The notes: a model not told the origin generated them from the letters alone. A stretch of DNA of 64,000 nucleotides from Desulfocurvus vexinensis DSM 17965 (GCF_000519125.1 NZ_JAEX01000002.1:186001-250000); one strand, 5' to 3'. Numbered from the stretch's first letter, positions 34,124 through 49,207 are shown. Program-made: numbers and translations.

Positions 34124-34987
34124 ATGGCCCATTCGCGTTTCGACTACACCTACTCCGTGCCCTGGAACCTGGCGCTGATCCTGGCCGGGTCGGTGCTGTT
34201 TGCCCTGGGGGCCAAGGCCATCGTGGCGCCCCACGGGTTCATCGCCGGGGGCGTGTTCGGCGTGGCGCTGCTGGTGCACTACGCCACCGGGCTGGCCAGC
34301 CCGGGGGTGCTGTACCTGCTGCTCAACATCCCGCTGTTCGCCCTGGCCTGGGTCTTCGTCAGCCGCCGCTTCCTGTACTACAGCCTGTGGGCGATGGTCG
34401 TGGCCTCGGCGGCCTTCGAGCTGATCCAGGCCGATTTCGGCATCCGCGATCCGCTGCACGCGGCCATCGCGGCGGGGGTGGTCTGCGGGGCGGGGGCGGG
34501 CATGGTGCTGCGGTCGCTGGGGTCCAACGGCGGCCTGGACGTCGTGGCCGTGCTGCTTTTCCAGCGCTACAACATCGGCATCGGCAAGTTCTACTTCGTC
34601 TTCAACCTGGGGCTGTTTTCCCTGAGCTTCACCACCCTGGACGTGGACCTGGTCATCGCCTCGCTGATCATGGTCTTCATCACCTCGGTGGTGGTGGACT
34701 ACTGCCTGGCCATGTTCTCCCAGCGCAAGGTGGTCTACGTCATCTCCGACGCCAGCGGGCGGATCTGCGAGCGCATCCGCGCCGAGATGGGCCTGGGGGG
34801 CACGTTCATCCAGGGCCGGGGCGCCTACACTGGCAGGCCCAAGGACATCCTGATGACCGTGGTCAACAACGTGCAGCTCAAGCGCCTGGAGGAGGTCGTC
34901 TTCACCACCGACGAGCACGCCCTGTTCATCGCCGAGAACACGTTCAACGTCCTGGGCTCGTCGTTCTCGCGGCGCAAGATCTACTGA
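34124..34987 (+). CDS. YitT family membrane protein
   Basis: A 287-aa inner-membrane protein with an N-terminal YitT/DUF161 region of about five helices (LALILAGSVLFALGAKAIV, GFIAGGVFGVALLVHYATG, LGSNGGLDVVAVLLFQRY) and a C-terminal cytoplasmic DUF2179 domain (~200-287; VYVISDASGRICERI, GTFIQGRGAYTGRPKDIL). Function of the family is unknown. It lies 77 bp after ablB on the same strand, with no terminator seen between, so co-expression with the osmolyte genes is possible. Convergent with the REC-GGDEF gene. Confidence 0.93.
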   Translation: MAHSRFDYTYSVPWNLALILAGSVLFALGAKAIVAPHGFIAGGVFGVALLVHYATGLASPGVLYLLLNIPLFALAWVFVSRRFLYYSLWAMVVASAAFELIQADFGIRDPLHAAIAAGVVCGAGAGMVLRSLGSNGGLDVVAVLLFQRYNIGIGKFYFVFNLGLFSLSFTTLDVDLVIASLIMVFITSVVVDYCLAMFSQRKVVYVISDASGRICERIRAEMGLGGTFIQGRGAYTGRPKDILMTVVNNVQLKRLEEVVFTTDEHALFIAENTFNVLGSSFSRRKIY

Positions 34988-35029
34988 CCGGGCGCCGGGC
35001 GCGGGCCGGAGTCGCGGCCCCGGCCCGGC

Positions 35030-36026
<997 letters not shown>

Positions 36027-36034
<8 letters not shown>

Positions 36035-36608
36035 GGTCGTGCGCCATCCTTGCAAGCAGGGGCCCGATGTCCTCCAGGGGCAGGACATGGTCCACCGGTG
36101 TGGCCGCCAGGGCGGCCCGGGGCATTTCCGGGGCCGTCGCGGTTTCGGGGGCCTGGACGATGGTCAGCCCGCCCGCGCGGGCGATGGCCGCCAGGCCCTG
36201 GCTGCCGTCTTCGTTGCCTCCGGTGAGCACCACCCCCGCCAGGGCGGGGCCGAAGGCCACGGCAGCGGACTGGAAAAGCACGTCCACCGAGGGCCGCGCG
36301 AAGCAGACCCGCGCCTCGGTGGACAGGGACAGGGTCGCGTCCTGCTCCACCAGCAGGTGGTAGTTGGCGGGCGCGAAATAGGCCGTTCCGGGTTGCAGGG
36401 GCTCCTTTTCGTCGGCCTCCTTGACCCGGATGCGGCAGCGGTCGTCGAGCAGCGCCGGGATGGAGCCGTCCGCCACCGGGCTCACGTGCTGCACCACCGC
36501 GATGGGCAGCGGGAAGTCGGCCTTAAGGGCGCCCAGCACCCGGGCCAGGGCTTCCAGCCCGCCCGCCGATGCGCCCATGACCACGGCCCGCAGGCGGCGC
36601 GGGCTCAC
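36027..36608 (-). CDS. cheB: CheB-type methylesterase without receiver domain
   Basis: A 193-aa protein that is only the CheB catalytic domain, which removes methyl groups from glutamates (or deamidates glutamines). The GTG start at 36608 overlaps the TGA of cheR. Catalytic Ser in VMGASAGGLEAL, His in VVQHVSPVADG, and Asp in VLTGGNEDGSQGLAAI are visible. The usual N-terminal receiver (~150 residues) is absent, so activity is not phospho-regulated in the classical way; the neighbouring kinase receivers might substitute. No chemoreceptor, CheA or CheW is nearby. Confidence 0.93.
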
Positions 36609-37512
36609 GGTTCGGCTCCTTCGGGCATGCCGTGGGCCAGCTTGCGGCGGAAGATCTTCTGCCCCGGCAGCACCTGCTCGAAGGCCTGGGGGTGCCCGCA
36701 GAACTGCATGCTCTCCTTGGTGCCCAGGCACAAGAAGCCCCCCGGGCACAGGCTGTCGTGGAACAGGTCCAGGGCCCGGGCCTGGAGCTGGGCGTTGAAG
36801 TAGATGAGTACGTTGCGGCAGAAGATGAGGTGCATCTCGCCGAAGACCCCGTCGGTGACGAGGTTGTGCTCGGAAAAGACGACATGCTCGCGCAGGGCGC
36901 GGTCGAGCAGGGCCGAGTCGTAGCGCGCGGTGTAGTAGTCCGAGAAGGACGCCTCGCCCCCGGCGGCCTGGTAGTTGCGCGTGTAGTTGCGTATGGCGTC
37001 CAGGGGGTAGATGCCGTCCCTGGCCTGGCGCAGGGCTTCGGGGTTGAAGTCCGTGGCGTAGATGCGCGCGCGGCCTTCCAGCCCGGCCTCGCGCAGCACG
37101 ATGGCCATGGAGTAGACCTCCTCGCCCGTGGCGCAGCCCGCGTGCCAGATCTTCACGAAGGGCCAGGTGCGCAGGCGCGGCACGATCTCCTCGCGCAGGG
37201 CGCGGTAGAAGGGCGGGTCGCGGAACATTTCGGTGACGTTGATGGACAGCGCGGCCAGCAGCGAGCCGAAGAATTCGCGCTCGGTCAGCGCGTGGTGCAT
37301 CATGGCCGGGATGGAGGGCATGCCGGATAGTTCCATGCGGTGCAGCAGGCGGCGGCGCACATGGGCCCGCGAGTAGTTGCGGAAGTCGTAGCCCCAGCGC
37401 CGGAAGACCGCCTCCAGCAGGCAGTCGATCTCGATGCCCAGCACGTCGGCCCCGGCGTCGGGGGCGTCGGGGGCCTCGGGCGGCGGGGCGGGGGGCTGGC
37501 CGTTGCTCCTGG

Positions 37513-37516
<4 letters not shown>
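36605..37516 (-). CDS. cheR: CheR-type protein-glutamate methyltransferase
   Basis: A 303-aa SAM-dependent methyltransferase. The start at 37516 (MTRSNGQPP) overlaps the stop of the hybrid kinase (ATGA). A Pro-rich 30-residue tail leads to the helical N-terminal CheR domain ([29 protein letters not shown]), then [16 protein letters not shown] and the SAM pocket [32 protein letters not shown] and [12 protein letters not shown]. All conserved CheR elements are present. The same frame is open far upstream, antisense to nothing real, but there is no fusion with the kinase. Its substrate here is unclear. Confidence 0.94.
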
Positions 37517-41757
<4,241 letters not shown>

Positions 41758-42105
41758 GGGCTGCCTCGCGTGCGCTGGGGCCGCGCCGGAACTCGGGTGC
41801 GGCGGTTGGCTGGGGCGTCGGCCTGCGGTGCGGGGGTTTTTCACAAAACCCGCGTTTCGGCCAGCCGGAGAACAATCCGTCACATACATGTAACATGCGA
41901 TTTTTGCAAGCGTAATGCCCCACTCTGGCCGGTGTTGCATGGTTTTTGGAGTTTTCTACATGTGCATAAGGCCCGTGTTGCCCCCGGGGGGCGGCGCCCG
42001 GTGCCCCTGCGGCCTTGAATCCGGGGCCCGGGGGGCCTATACTGGGCGCCTGCGCCGCCGGGCCCGGCCCGGGGAGCGGCGCGCATCTTCCGGCCGGGAG
42101 CCGCC
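41758..42105. other. Divergent promoter region of the kinase and CDF genes
   Basis: No gene recognised. An AT-rich stretch (about 41835-41970) probably holds the kinase promoter: on the minus strand TTGCAA, 17 bp, then TATGTG (about 41911 down to 41883). An 11-bp dyad CATGT-A-ACATG (41887-41897) overlaps this -10 region and could be an operator. Confidence 0.45.
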
Positions 42106-43053
42106 ATGCCTTCGCCCGTGCGCTACGCGTACTATTCCATCGCCGCCTCGCTGCTGACCCTGGGCCTGAAGTTCGGGGCCTGGGCGCTTACCGGGTCCGT
42201 GGGGCTGCTCTCCGACGCCACGGAATCGCTGGTGAACCTGGCGGCGGGCATGCTCGCGCTGTGGGCGCTCACCGTCGCCGTGCAGCCCGCCGACGACGGC
42301 CACGCCTACGGCCACGGCAAGGCCGAGTATTTTTCCAGCGGCGCCGAGGGCGTCCTGATCATCGTCGCCGCCGGGGGCATCGTCTGGGCCGCGGTGGGCC
42401 GCTTCCTGAACCCGCAGCCCCTGGAAAGCCTGGGCCTGGGCCTGCTCATGGCCCTGGCGGCCTCGGGGGTGAACTGGTTCACGGCCCGGGGCATGCTGCG
42501 CGCCGCGCGGCGTTACGACAGCATCACCCTGGAGGCCGACGCCAGGCATCTGATGACCGACGTGTGGACCTCGGTGGGGCTGGTGGGTGGGCTGGCCGTT
42601 TTGCTGGTGGCTCCGCCCTCGTGGGCCGTGCTCGACCCGGTCATCGCCGTGGTCATGGCCGTGAACATCGTGGGCACCGGGCTGGGGCTGGTGCGCCGCT
42701 CCCTGGGCGGGCTCATGGACAAGGCCCTGCCCGAGCCCGAGATGCGCGCCATCCACGAGGCCATCCGCGCCGTGGCCGGGCAGGACGCCCTGTACCACGG
42801 CCTGCGCACCCGCAAGTCCGGCGCGCGCCGCTTCGTGGATTTCCACCTGCTCATGCCCGGCTCGACCTCCGTGGCCCGGGCCCACGCCCTGTGCGACGCC
42901 GTGGAGCTGGCCATCATCTCGCGCCTGCCGGGCACCCTGGTGACCATCCACGTGGAGCCCGTGGAGGAGCCGACCTCCTTCGACGGCCACGCCGTGGGCG
43001 GGGCCTGCGCCGGAAGCGGCAATTGCGGGAGCTGCCCGCCCGGGCCGGGCTGA
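42106..43053 (+). CDS. Cation diffusion facilitator (CDF) metal transporter
   Basis: A 315-aa inner-membrane metal/proton antiporter exporting zinc, iron or similar divalent ions. The metal site of helix 2 is SDATESLVNLAAG (here D-x3-E where many CDFs have HxxxD), and of helix 5 is ADARHLMTDVWTS (HxxxD). HAYGHGKAEYFSSGAEG is the family loop. A C-terminal cytoplasmic domain (~210-290) contains RRFVDFHLLMPGSTSVARAH and TLVTIHVEPVE. A Cys-rich tail (ACAGSGNCGSC) may bind metal. It opens a region with bioF, 61 bp downstream. Confidence 0.92.
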   Translation: MPSPVRYAYYSIAASLLTLGLKFGAWALTGSVGLLSDATESLVNLAAGMLALWALTVAVQPADDGHAYGHGKAEYFSSGAEGVLIIVAAGGIVWAAVGRFLNPQPLESLGLGLLMALAASGVNWFTARGMLRAARRYDSITLEADARHLMTDVWTSVGLVGGLAVLLVAPPSWAVLDPVIAVVMAVNIVGTGLGLVRRSLGGLMDKALPEPEMRAIHEAIRAVAGQDALYHGLRTRKSGARRFVDFHLLMPGSTSVARAHALCDAVELAIISRLPGTLVTIHVEPVEEPTSFDGHAVGGACAGSGNCGSCPPGPG

Positions 43054-43114
43054 GGCGCCCGGCCCCGGCCCGGCGTTGCGCATCATCGCGTTTTCCGGTA
43101 GCCGTACACCTCCT

Positions 43115-44305
43115 ATGAGCGCATTCGACTGGAACCAGCACATGGCCGCCCGCCTGGCCGAGGCCCGCACCCGGGGCCTGTGGCGCGAGATCCCCCCCGT
43201 GGACCGCGGGGCGGACCGCACGGTGCTGTGGCAGGGGCGGCGCCTTTTGAACCTGGCCTCCAACAACTACCTGGGCCTGGCCGGGCGCGGCGAGCTGCGC
43301 GCGGCGGCAGTGCGCGCGGTGGAGGAATACGGCACCACCGCCGGGGCCTCGCGGCTGGTCACGGGCAACTTCGCCCTGTGCGACGAGCTGGAGCGCCTGA
43401 CCGCCGGGTTCAAGGGCCAGCAGGCCGCGCTGCTCCTGGGCTCGGGCTACGCGGCCAATCTGTGCGTCATGGCCGCCCTGGCCGACCGCCACACCGTGGT
43501 TTTCTCCGACCGCCTGAACCACGCCAGCATCGTGGACGGCATCGCCCTGGCCCGCGCGGTCCACGCGCGCTACCGCCACGGTGACATGGAGCACCTGGCG
43601 GAGCTGCTGGCACGCCACGGCGACGCCCCGCGCAAGATCGTCGTCACCGACACCGTGTTCAGCATGGACGGCGACGTGGCCGACCTGGCGCGCATCGTGG
43701 AGCTGGCCCAGGAGCACGGCGCGCTGACGGTGGTGGACGAGGCCCACGCCACGGGCGTGCTGGGCGAGGGGCGCGGGCTGGCCCACGAGCTGGGCCTTTC
43801 CGACGCCGTGGACGTGCACATGGGCACCTTCTCCAAGGCCCTGGGCTCCCACGGGGCCTACGTGGCCGGGCGCGAGGACGTGGTGGCCATGCTGCGCAAT
43901 TTCGGGCGGCCCTTCATCTTTTCCACGGCCCTGCCGCCGGCGGTGGTCGGGGCCAGCCTGGCGGCCCTGCGGCTGGTGGCCGCCGGGGGCGCCAAGGCCC
44001 GCAGGTTGCTGGACAGCGCCGCCGACCTGCGCCACCACCTCGCGGCCCTGGGCTTCTCCACGGGGCGCTCGGTGACGCAGATCATCCCCGTGATCCTGGG
44101 CGACAACGCCACGGCCCTGGCCGCGCGCGATTTCCTCATGGAGCGCGGGGTGCTCGTTCCGGCCATCCGCCCGCCCTCGGTGCCCGAGGGCACGGCGCGG
44201 CTGCGCGTGTCCCTGCGGGCGGACCTCACCGAGGCCGACATGGAGCGCGTGCACACGGCCTTCGAGGAGCTGGCCGTGGCCCGCTCGCGCGGGGGGCTGG
44301 CGTGA
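43115..44305 (+). CDS. bioF: 8-amino-7-oxononanoate synthase
   Basis: A 396-aa PLP enzyme that joins pimeloyl-ACP (or -CoA) and L-alanine in biotin synthesis. The start at 43115 (MSAFDWNQ) follows CACCTCCT poorly, but it is the only start that fits family length. Motifs: LLNLASNNYLGLAG, GTTAGASRLVTGN, VFSDRLNHASIVDG, VVDEAHATGVLGEGRG and the PLP lysine in GTFSKALGSHGAYVAG. Overlaps the next gene by 4 bp (GTGA). Heads a bioF-bioG-like-bioC operon. Confidence 0.95.
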   Translation: MSAFDWNQHMAARLAEARTRGLWREIPPVDRGADRTVLWQGRRLLNLASNNYLGLAGRGELRAAAVRAVEEYGTTAGASRLVTGNFALCDELERLTAGFKGQQAALLLGSGYAANLCVMAALADRHTVVFSDRLNHASIVDGIALARAVHARYRHGDMEHLAELLARHGDAPRKIVVTDTVFSMDGDVADLARIVELAQEHGALTVVDEAHATGVLGEGRGLAHELGLSDAVDVHMGTFSKALGSHGAYVAGREDVVAMLRNFGRPFIFSTALPPAVVGASLAALRLVAAGGAKARRLLDSAADLRHHLAALGFSTGRSVTQIIPVILGDNATALAARDFLMERGVLVPAIRPPSVPEGTARLRVSLRADLTEADMERVHTAFEELAVARSRGGLA

Positions 44306-44943
44306 GCCTGGGGGCCTTTGTTTCCGGCTGGGCCGGGTACGCGGCGCTGTATCCGCGCCTGGCGCAGGCCCTGGACTTCGTGGTGCCCTTCGTGGACGCC
44401 GACGAGGCCGGGCTGGCGGCGCGGCTGGCGGGCGGCGGGCAGGTGCTGGTGGCGTGGTCCACGGGGGCGCACATGGTGCTGCGCCTGCGGGCCGGGCTGT
44501 TCCCGCTGTTCCGCCGGGTGGTGCTGGTGGCGCCTTTCGTGGCCTTTTGCGACTACGTGCCCCGCGAGCCGGTGCGGGCCATGCGCGAGGCCGTGGCCGC
44601 CGAGGGGCCCCGGCGCACGGTGCGCGCCTTCCACCGCTCCTGCGGGCTGCGCGGGGCGTTGCCCGAGGCCCCCGAGGCCCACGGCCCGGCCCTGGCCCGG
44701 GGCCTGGACTACCTGCTGACCTCGCGCGCCGTGCTGGCCGCCGGGGAGGACGGCGCGCGGGTGCGCGTGGTCCACGGCGCGGGCGACCGCGTGCTGCCCC
44801 TGGAGGCCTCGGCCCACGTGGCCGGGCTGCTGTCCGGCTCCTGGCGTTCGCTGGTGGACGCCGGGCACCATGTTCCCGAAGACATCCTCATGGCCATCCT
44901 GCATGAAGAAACGGGTTGCGACGCGTTTCAGCCGCGCGGCTGA
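44302..44943 (+). CDS. Alpha/beta hydrolase, probable pimeloyl-ACP methyl ester esterase (BioG-like)
   Basis: A 213-aa protein between bioF and bioC. It begins with GTG inside the bioF stop. Candidate catalytic triad: Ser in VAWSTGAHMVL (a BioG/BioH-type elbow), Asp in VHGAGDRVLPLEAS and His in DAGHHVPEDI. The size and the Trp-Ser elbow fit BioG (DUF452). It should remove the methyl ester from pimeloyl-ACP methyl ester, the step that ends BioC-started pimelate synthesis. It overlaps bioC by 41 bp. Function is inferred from fold plus gene order. Confidence 0.8.
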   Translation: MSLGAFVSGWAGYAALYPRLAQALDFVVPFVDADEAGLAARLAGGGQVLVAWSTGAHMVLRLRAGLFPLFRRVVLVAPFVAFCDYVPREPVRAMREAVAAEGPRRTVRAFHRSCGLRGALPEAPEAHGPALARGLDYLLTSRAVLAAGEDGARVRVVHGAGDRVLPLEASAHVAGLLSGSWRSLVDAGHHVPEDILMAILHEETGCDAFQPRG

Positions 44944-45661
44944 GACCTACGCGGGGGCGGCCCAGGCCCAGGCCGAGGCGGCCCGGGCCTGCGCGGCGGC
45001 GCTGCCCGCCGGGCCCTGCGGCCTGGCCGTGGAAATCGGCGCCGGAGGCGGGCTGCTCACGGAGCTGGCCCGCGCGCGCTGCGTCTGGAGCCGCTACGTG
45101 GGCCTGGACCTCGCCCCGGGCATGCTGGCCCGGCTCGCGTTGCGCGGCCCGCACGAGGCGGCCCTGGTGGCCGACGGCGAGGCCGCGCCCCTGCGCCCGG
45201 GCCGGGCGGACCTGCTGCTCAGCGCCTCGGCCATGCAGTGGTACCGCGACCCGTGGCGCTCCATCCCCGCCAACCTGGGACTGCTGGCCCCGGGCGGGGC
45301 CTTCGCCCTGGCGCTGTTCGTGGAGGGCACCCTGGCCGAGTTGGCCCGGGCCAGCGCGGAGACGGGCTTCGGCTCCGTGTTGCCCCTGCGCCCGGCCCGG
45401 GAGTATGCGGCCATCCTCGGCGCCGCCCCGGGCATCGCCTTCCAGTGGCGCGAGTGGGAGAGCGTGCAGGTGGCGCCCACGGTGCGCGAGGCCCTGGCCG
45501 GGCTGCGCCGCACCGGCGCCACGGCCACCCCGGCCCCGCGCGCCCACGCCCCGGCCCGCTGGCAGGCCTTCGCCCGGCGCTACGCGGAGCTGTTCGCCGT
45601 GCCCGGCGGGGTGCGCGTGACGTACCGCGCCGTGCTGCTGTGGGGCCGCCGGGAGGGGTAG
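44903..45661 (+). CDS. bioC: Malonyl-ACP O-methyltransferase
   Basis: A 252-aa SAM methyltransferase that masks malonyl-ACP to start pimelate synthesis. The start at 44903 (MKKRVATRFSRAAETYAG) matches the BioC N-terminus, where a conserved Phe-x-Arg-Ala-Ala-x-x-Tyr is expected. Motif I is VEIGAGGGLLTELA, followed by YVGLDLAPGML and LLLSASAMQWYRDP (BioC-like, with the conserved Gln-Trp). Shorter sections to the C-terminus fit the family. It ends a short biotin operon; bioA, bioB and bioD are not in the window. Confidence 0.9.
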   Translation: MKKRVATRFSRAAETYAGAAQAQAEAARACAAALPAGPCGLAVEIGAGGGLLTELARARCVWSRYVGLDLAPGMLARLALRGPHEAALVADGEAAPLRPGRADLLLSASAMQWYRDPWRSIPANLGLLAPGGAFALALFVEGTLAELARASAETGFGSVLPLRPAREYAAILGAAPGIAFQWREWESVQVAPTVREALAGLRRTGATATPAPRAHAPARWQAFARRYAELFAVPGGVRVTYRAVLLWGRREG

Positions 45662-45710
45662 GGCGTCCGCCCGGCCCCGGGCGGAGGCAACAGGGCAGGC
45701 CTCAACGCCA

Positions 45711-45753
45711 AACGGCCCGCCGCGTGCGATACGCGGCGGGCCGTTGGTGTTTT
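45711..45753. terminator. Terminator after the bio operon
   Basis: AACGGCCCGCCGCG (45711-45724) and CGCGGCGGGCCGTT (45732-45745) form a perfect 14-bp stem with a 7-nt loop. The plus strand continues GGTGTTTT. It also lies downstream of the convergent helicase gene. Confidence 0.88.
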
Positions 45754-45771
45754 CGGATTTCGCCCGAACCC

Positions 45772-48700
45772 CTAGACCTCGAAGAGCATCTCCAGGTCGT
45801 CGCGGGTCAGGGACTTCCAGGAGTCCTGCCCGGGGATGATGGACTCGGCCACCCCGCGCTTCATGTCCTGGAGCTGGAGGATCTTCTCCTCCACCGTGTT
45901 CTGGCAGATCATCTTGTAGGAGAAGACCTGGCGCGTCTGGCCGATGCGGTGGGTGCGGTCCGTGGCCTGGGATTCCACGGCAGGGTTCCACCATGGGTCG
46001 TAGTGGATCACGTAGTCGGCGCTGGTCAGGTTCAGGCCCGTGCCGCCCGCCTTGAGGGAGATCAGGAAGATGGGGATGTCCGGGTCCTGGTTGAAGCGGT
46101 CCACCTGCTCGAAGCGGTCCTTGGAGGCGCCGTCGAGGTAGGCGAAGGGGATGTCGCTGATCTGCAACCAGGAGCGGATGATGTGCAGCATCTGCACGAA
46201 CTGCGAGAAGACCAGCACCTTGTGGCCTTCCTCGATGATGTCCGTGACCATGTCCTTGAAGGCGTCGAACTTGCCCGAGGGCAGGTTGGTGGACACCCCG
46301 GGCATGTCGAGCTTGAGCAGGCGCGGGTGGCAGCAGATCTGGCGCAGCTTGAGCAGCGCGTCGAGGATGGACATCTGGCTCTTGGCCATGCCCTTCTCGT
46401 CCACATCGGCCAGCACCTGCTCCTTGAGCTTTTTGGCCAGCTTGGCGTAGAGTTCAAGTTGCTCGTCGGCCAGGGCGCAGTACTGCACGTTCTCGATCTT
46501 GGGCGGCAGGTCCTTGGCCACCTGGCTCTTGGTGCGGCGCAGGATGAACGGCTTGACCCGCGTGCGCAGGAAATCCAGGGTCTCTTCGTCGCCGTCCTTG
46601 ATGGGCTTGACCACGCCGCGCTGGAAGGAGTGCTGCGAGCCCAGGAACCCGGGCATGAGGAACTCGAACAGGCTCCACAGCTCGAAGAGGTTGTTCTCGA
46701 TGGGCGTGCCCGAGAGGCACACGCGCAGCTTGGCGTCGAGCTTGCGCACGCTGCGCGCGGTGATGGTGTTCGGGTTCTTGATGTTCTGGGCTTCGTCCAG
46801 GATGATGGAGTTGAACTCGAACTTCTGGAGCTCTTCCAGGTCGTGGCGCAACAGGGCGTAGGTCGTCAGCACCAGGTGCGACTCGCCGATGTGGTGGAAG
46901 AGGTTGTCGCGCCGCGAGCCGTAGATGGTCAGCCGCGTCAGGCCGGGCACGAACTTCTCGGCCTCGCGCTCCCAGTTGGGCAGCACTGAGGTGGGCACGA
47001 CGATGAGGTTCGGGCCCTCCATCTTGCGCTCGACCATGGATTGGATGAACGACAGGGTCTGGATGGTCTTGCCCAGGCCCATCTCGTCGGCCAGGATGCC
47101 GCCGAAGCCGTACTCGCGCAGGAAGTTCAAGAACGACAGGCCCTGGGCCTGATAGGGCCGCAGGCTGGCGTTCAGGCCCTTGGGCGCGTCGAGCTGGCGG
47201 ATGGCCGTGAAGTTGTGGATCTTGGTGCGCAGCTCTTCCCAGAAGCCGTCCACCCGGGCCTCGGGCAGGTCTTCGAGGATCTTGTCCAGCACCGGGGCCT
47301 CGAACTGCTGGAACTCCTTCTTGGGCGGCTTGGCCGGGTCCAGGCCCATGGCCCGCAGCTTGTGGCCGAGCTTTTCCAGCCAGGACTCGGGCAGGCTGGT
47401 GTAGGTGCCGTCCTTGAGCTGCACGTAGCGCTTGCCGCTGGTCCATGCCTCCCAGATGGTGTCCATGTCCACGCGCTGGCCGTCGTAGTCCACGGCCAGT
47501 TCGAGGTTGAACCATTTCTGCTCTTCCTCGGTCTGCACCTCGGCGACGATGGTCGGCGTGGTCAGGCGGACCTTGTAGCGCGAGAGGTTCTTCTCGCCGT
47601 AGACGCGGTATTTGGCCACCAGGGAGGGGTACGCGTCGAGCAGGAAGGCGATGGCCTCCTCGGGCTCCAGGAACCAGTTCTCGTTGTTGCGCGGCTGGAA
47701 GTGCATGTCCACCAGCATCTGGGTCAGCTCGCCCTCGGCCCCCTGGTCGCGCAGGATGAGGTACGACTTGCCGCCGTACTGGTAGCTGCCGGTCTGCAGG
47801 TCGGGGTTGGGGCCGGGCAGGGAGGCTTCGCCGTGCTCGGTGTCGTAGATGTTCTGGATGCGCAGGGTCAGCAGGCTGCCTTCCTCGTCGAGGTAGAGCT
47901 TGGGCCTGTAGGCGGCGGGCACGAAGATGGGCTTCATGCGCTCGATGAATTCCTCCTGCCCGTGCAGGTCCGAGGCGGGCAGGCGCGTCCAGACGCGGTC
48001 CAGGAACTCGGAGATGTCCTCCTGGGGGATGACCGGGGCGGACTCGACCATGGATTTGATCAGCTCGGGCTCAAGGCCCGTCTGCACCGGGTAGAAGGTC
48101 TGCTTCAGGCAGACCCACAGCGGCATGCGCCCGTAGAGGAAGACCTCCTGCCCGCGGATGGAGAAGGGCACCTTGCCCTCGCGCGAGAGCATCACGTCGA
48201 AGGACAGGCCCTCGTCGGCGATGACTGGCGACAGCCGCAGGCGCATGGTCTTGACCTCGATGCGCACGGGCTGCTCGGTGTCCTGCCAGAAGAGGTAGTA
48301 TTCGCCGCGGATGGCGCGGAAGAACCAGGAGTGCAGGCCCGAGGGGATCTCCACCCGGTGCCCGGCATAGTCGAGGTAGTGGGCGATCTGCCGGGCCAGG
48401 GTCGGCAGCATGGGCGCCATTTCGCACCAGTCGGGGTTCTCGATGATCTGGGCGAGGGTGACCTCGTTTTGCACGTTGGACAGGCCGGATTTGTTCTGCC
48501 GGGCGCGGAAGAAGGCCACCTGCAGGCGCCCGTGCTCGGGGTAGAAGCGGTAGACCAGATAGTGCTTGCCCGCCTCGGGGTCCGGCTCGGTGGAGAAGTA
48601 GGCGCGGAAGGTCTGGCGCCAGTCGGCGTGGGGCCGCACGGGCGCGGCCTCATCCTTGACCTCGAAGGTTTGGTAGAGCTTGAGGGCCGTGGCCGCGACG

Positions 48701-48978
48701 TGGCGGCAGACCCCCGAGAACGAGTCCGGGCAGTTGCAGTAGAAGTTCACCGCGCCGCCGGCGAGGTTCAGCCCCAGCTCGGGGCTGTACGACTGGAAGT
48801 CGTCGCCCTCGATCTGGCCTTCCACGTCCCAGTAGCCCTCGCGCTTGTTGAGCGAAAGCTTCTGCACCCCGCCTGCGGCGAGGATGGCGTGGGCGCCCTC
48901 GACGATGTATTCGGGGACGGTAAAATTGATGAATTCCTGGAGAAGGCTCTCGACGACCTTCTCTTCTCCGCTGTCCAT
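45772..48978 (-). CDS. SWIM zinc-finger SNF2-family helicase
   Basis: A 1068-aa Swi2/Snf2 DNA translocase. The start at 48978 (MDSGEEKVVES) is the first after a plausible CCAAGG. A SWIM zinc finger near residues 80-100 has FYCNCPDSFSGVCRHVAATAL (C-x-C-xn-C-x-H). A ~450-residue middle follows. The C-terminal ATPase has motif I LADEMGLGKTIQTL, motif II ILDEAQNIKN, motif III CLSGTPIENN, FILRRTK, and motif VI ATDRTHRIGQTRQV, all intact. Bacterial members often accompany repair or nucleoid functions; the exact role is unknown. Normal length for the family (~1050-1100). Single gene. Confidence 0.94.
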   Translation of the reverse strand: MDSGEEKVVESLLQEFINFTVPEYIVEGAHAILAAGGVQKLSLNKREGYWDVEGQIEGDDFQSYSPELGLNLAGGAVNFYCNCPDSFSGVCRHVAATALKLYQTFEVKDEAAPVRPHADWRQTFRAYFSTEPDPEAGKHYLVYRFYPEHGRLQVAFFRARQNKSGLSNVQNEVTLAQIIENPDWCEMAPMLPTLARQIAHYLDYAGHRVEIPSGLHSWFFRAIRGEYYLFWQDTEQPVRIEVKTMRLRLSPVIADEGLSFDVMLSREGKVPFSIRGQEVFLYGRMPLWVCLKQTFYPVQTGLEPELIKSMVESAPVIPQEDISEFLDRVWTRLPASDLHGQEEFIERMKPIFVPAAYRPKLYLDEEGSLLTLRIQNIYDTEHGEASLPGPNPDLQTGSYQYGGKSYLILRDQGAEGELTQMLVDMHFQPRNNENWFLEPEEAIAFLLDAYPSLVAKYRVYGEKNLSRYKVRLTTPTIVAEVQTEEEQKWFNLELAVDYDGQRVDMDTIWEAWTSGKRYVQLKDGTYTSLPESWLEKLGHKLRAMGLDPAKPPKKEFQQFEAPVLDKILEDLPEARVDGFWEELRTKIHNFTAIRQLDAPKGLNASLRPYQAQGLSFLNFLREYGFGGILADEMGLGKTIQTLSFIQSMVERKMEGPNLIVVPTSVLPNWEREAEKFVPGLTRLTIYGSRRDNLFHHIGESHLVLTTYALLRHDLEELQKFEFNSIILDEAQNIKNPNTITARSVRKLDAKLRVCLSGTPIENNLFELWSLFEFLMPGFLGSQHSFQRGVVKPIKDGDEETLDFLRTRVKPFILRRTKSQVAKDLPPKIENVQYCALADEQLELYAKLAKKLKEQVLADVDEKGMAKSQMSILDALLKLRQICCHPRLLKLDMPGVSTNLPSGKFDAFKDMVTDIIEEGHKVLVFSQFVQMLHIIRSWLQISDIPFAYLDGASKDRFEQVDRFNQDPDIPIFLISLKAGGTGLNLTSADYVIHYDPWWNPAVESQATDRTHRIGQTRQVFSYKMICQNTVEEKILQLQDMKRGVAESIIPGQDSWKSLTRDDLEMLFEV

Positions 48979-49207
48979 GTGTGCCTTGGCCTCGTGTGCG
49001 CCCGGCCGGGTTTTTCCGGTGGGCTGTGGGGGTCGGGGGATCGGGCGCCCTGGTCCGTGATGGTACCAAAATTTGCGGGGTTGGCAAGAGCCCCTTGGCT
49101 TTTTGGGCGCCGTGGTCCATACTCGCAAGTCCCGGCAATGCGCCGTGCGCCGTGCGGGGGCGGATGTAAATAGCACATTTCACAAGAAAGGCAAGACCGG
49201 AAAGACC

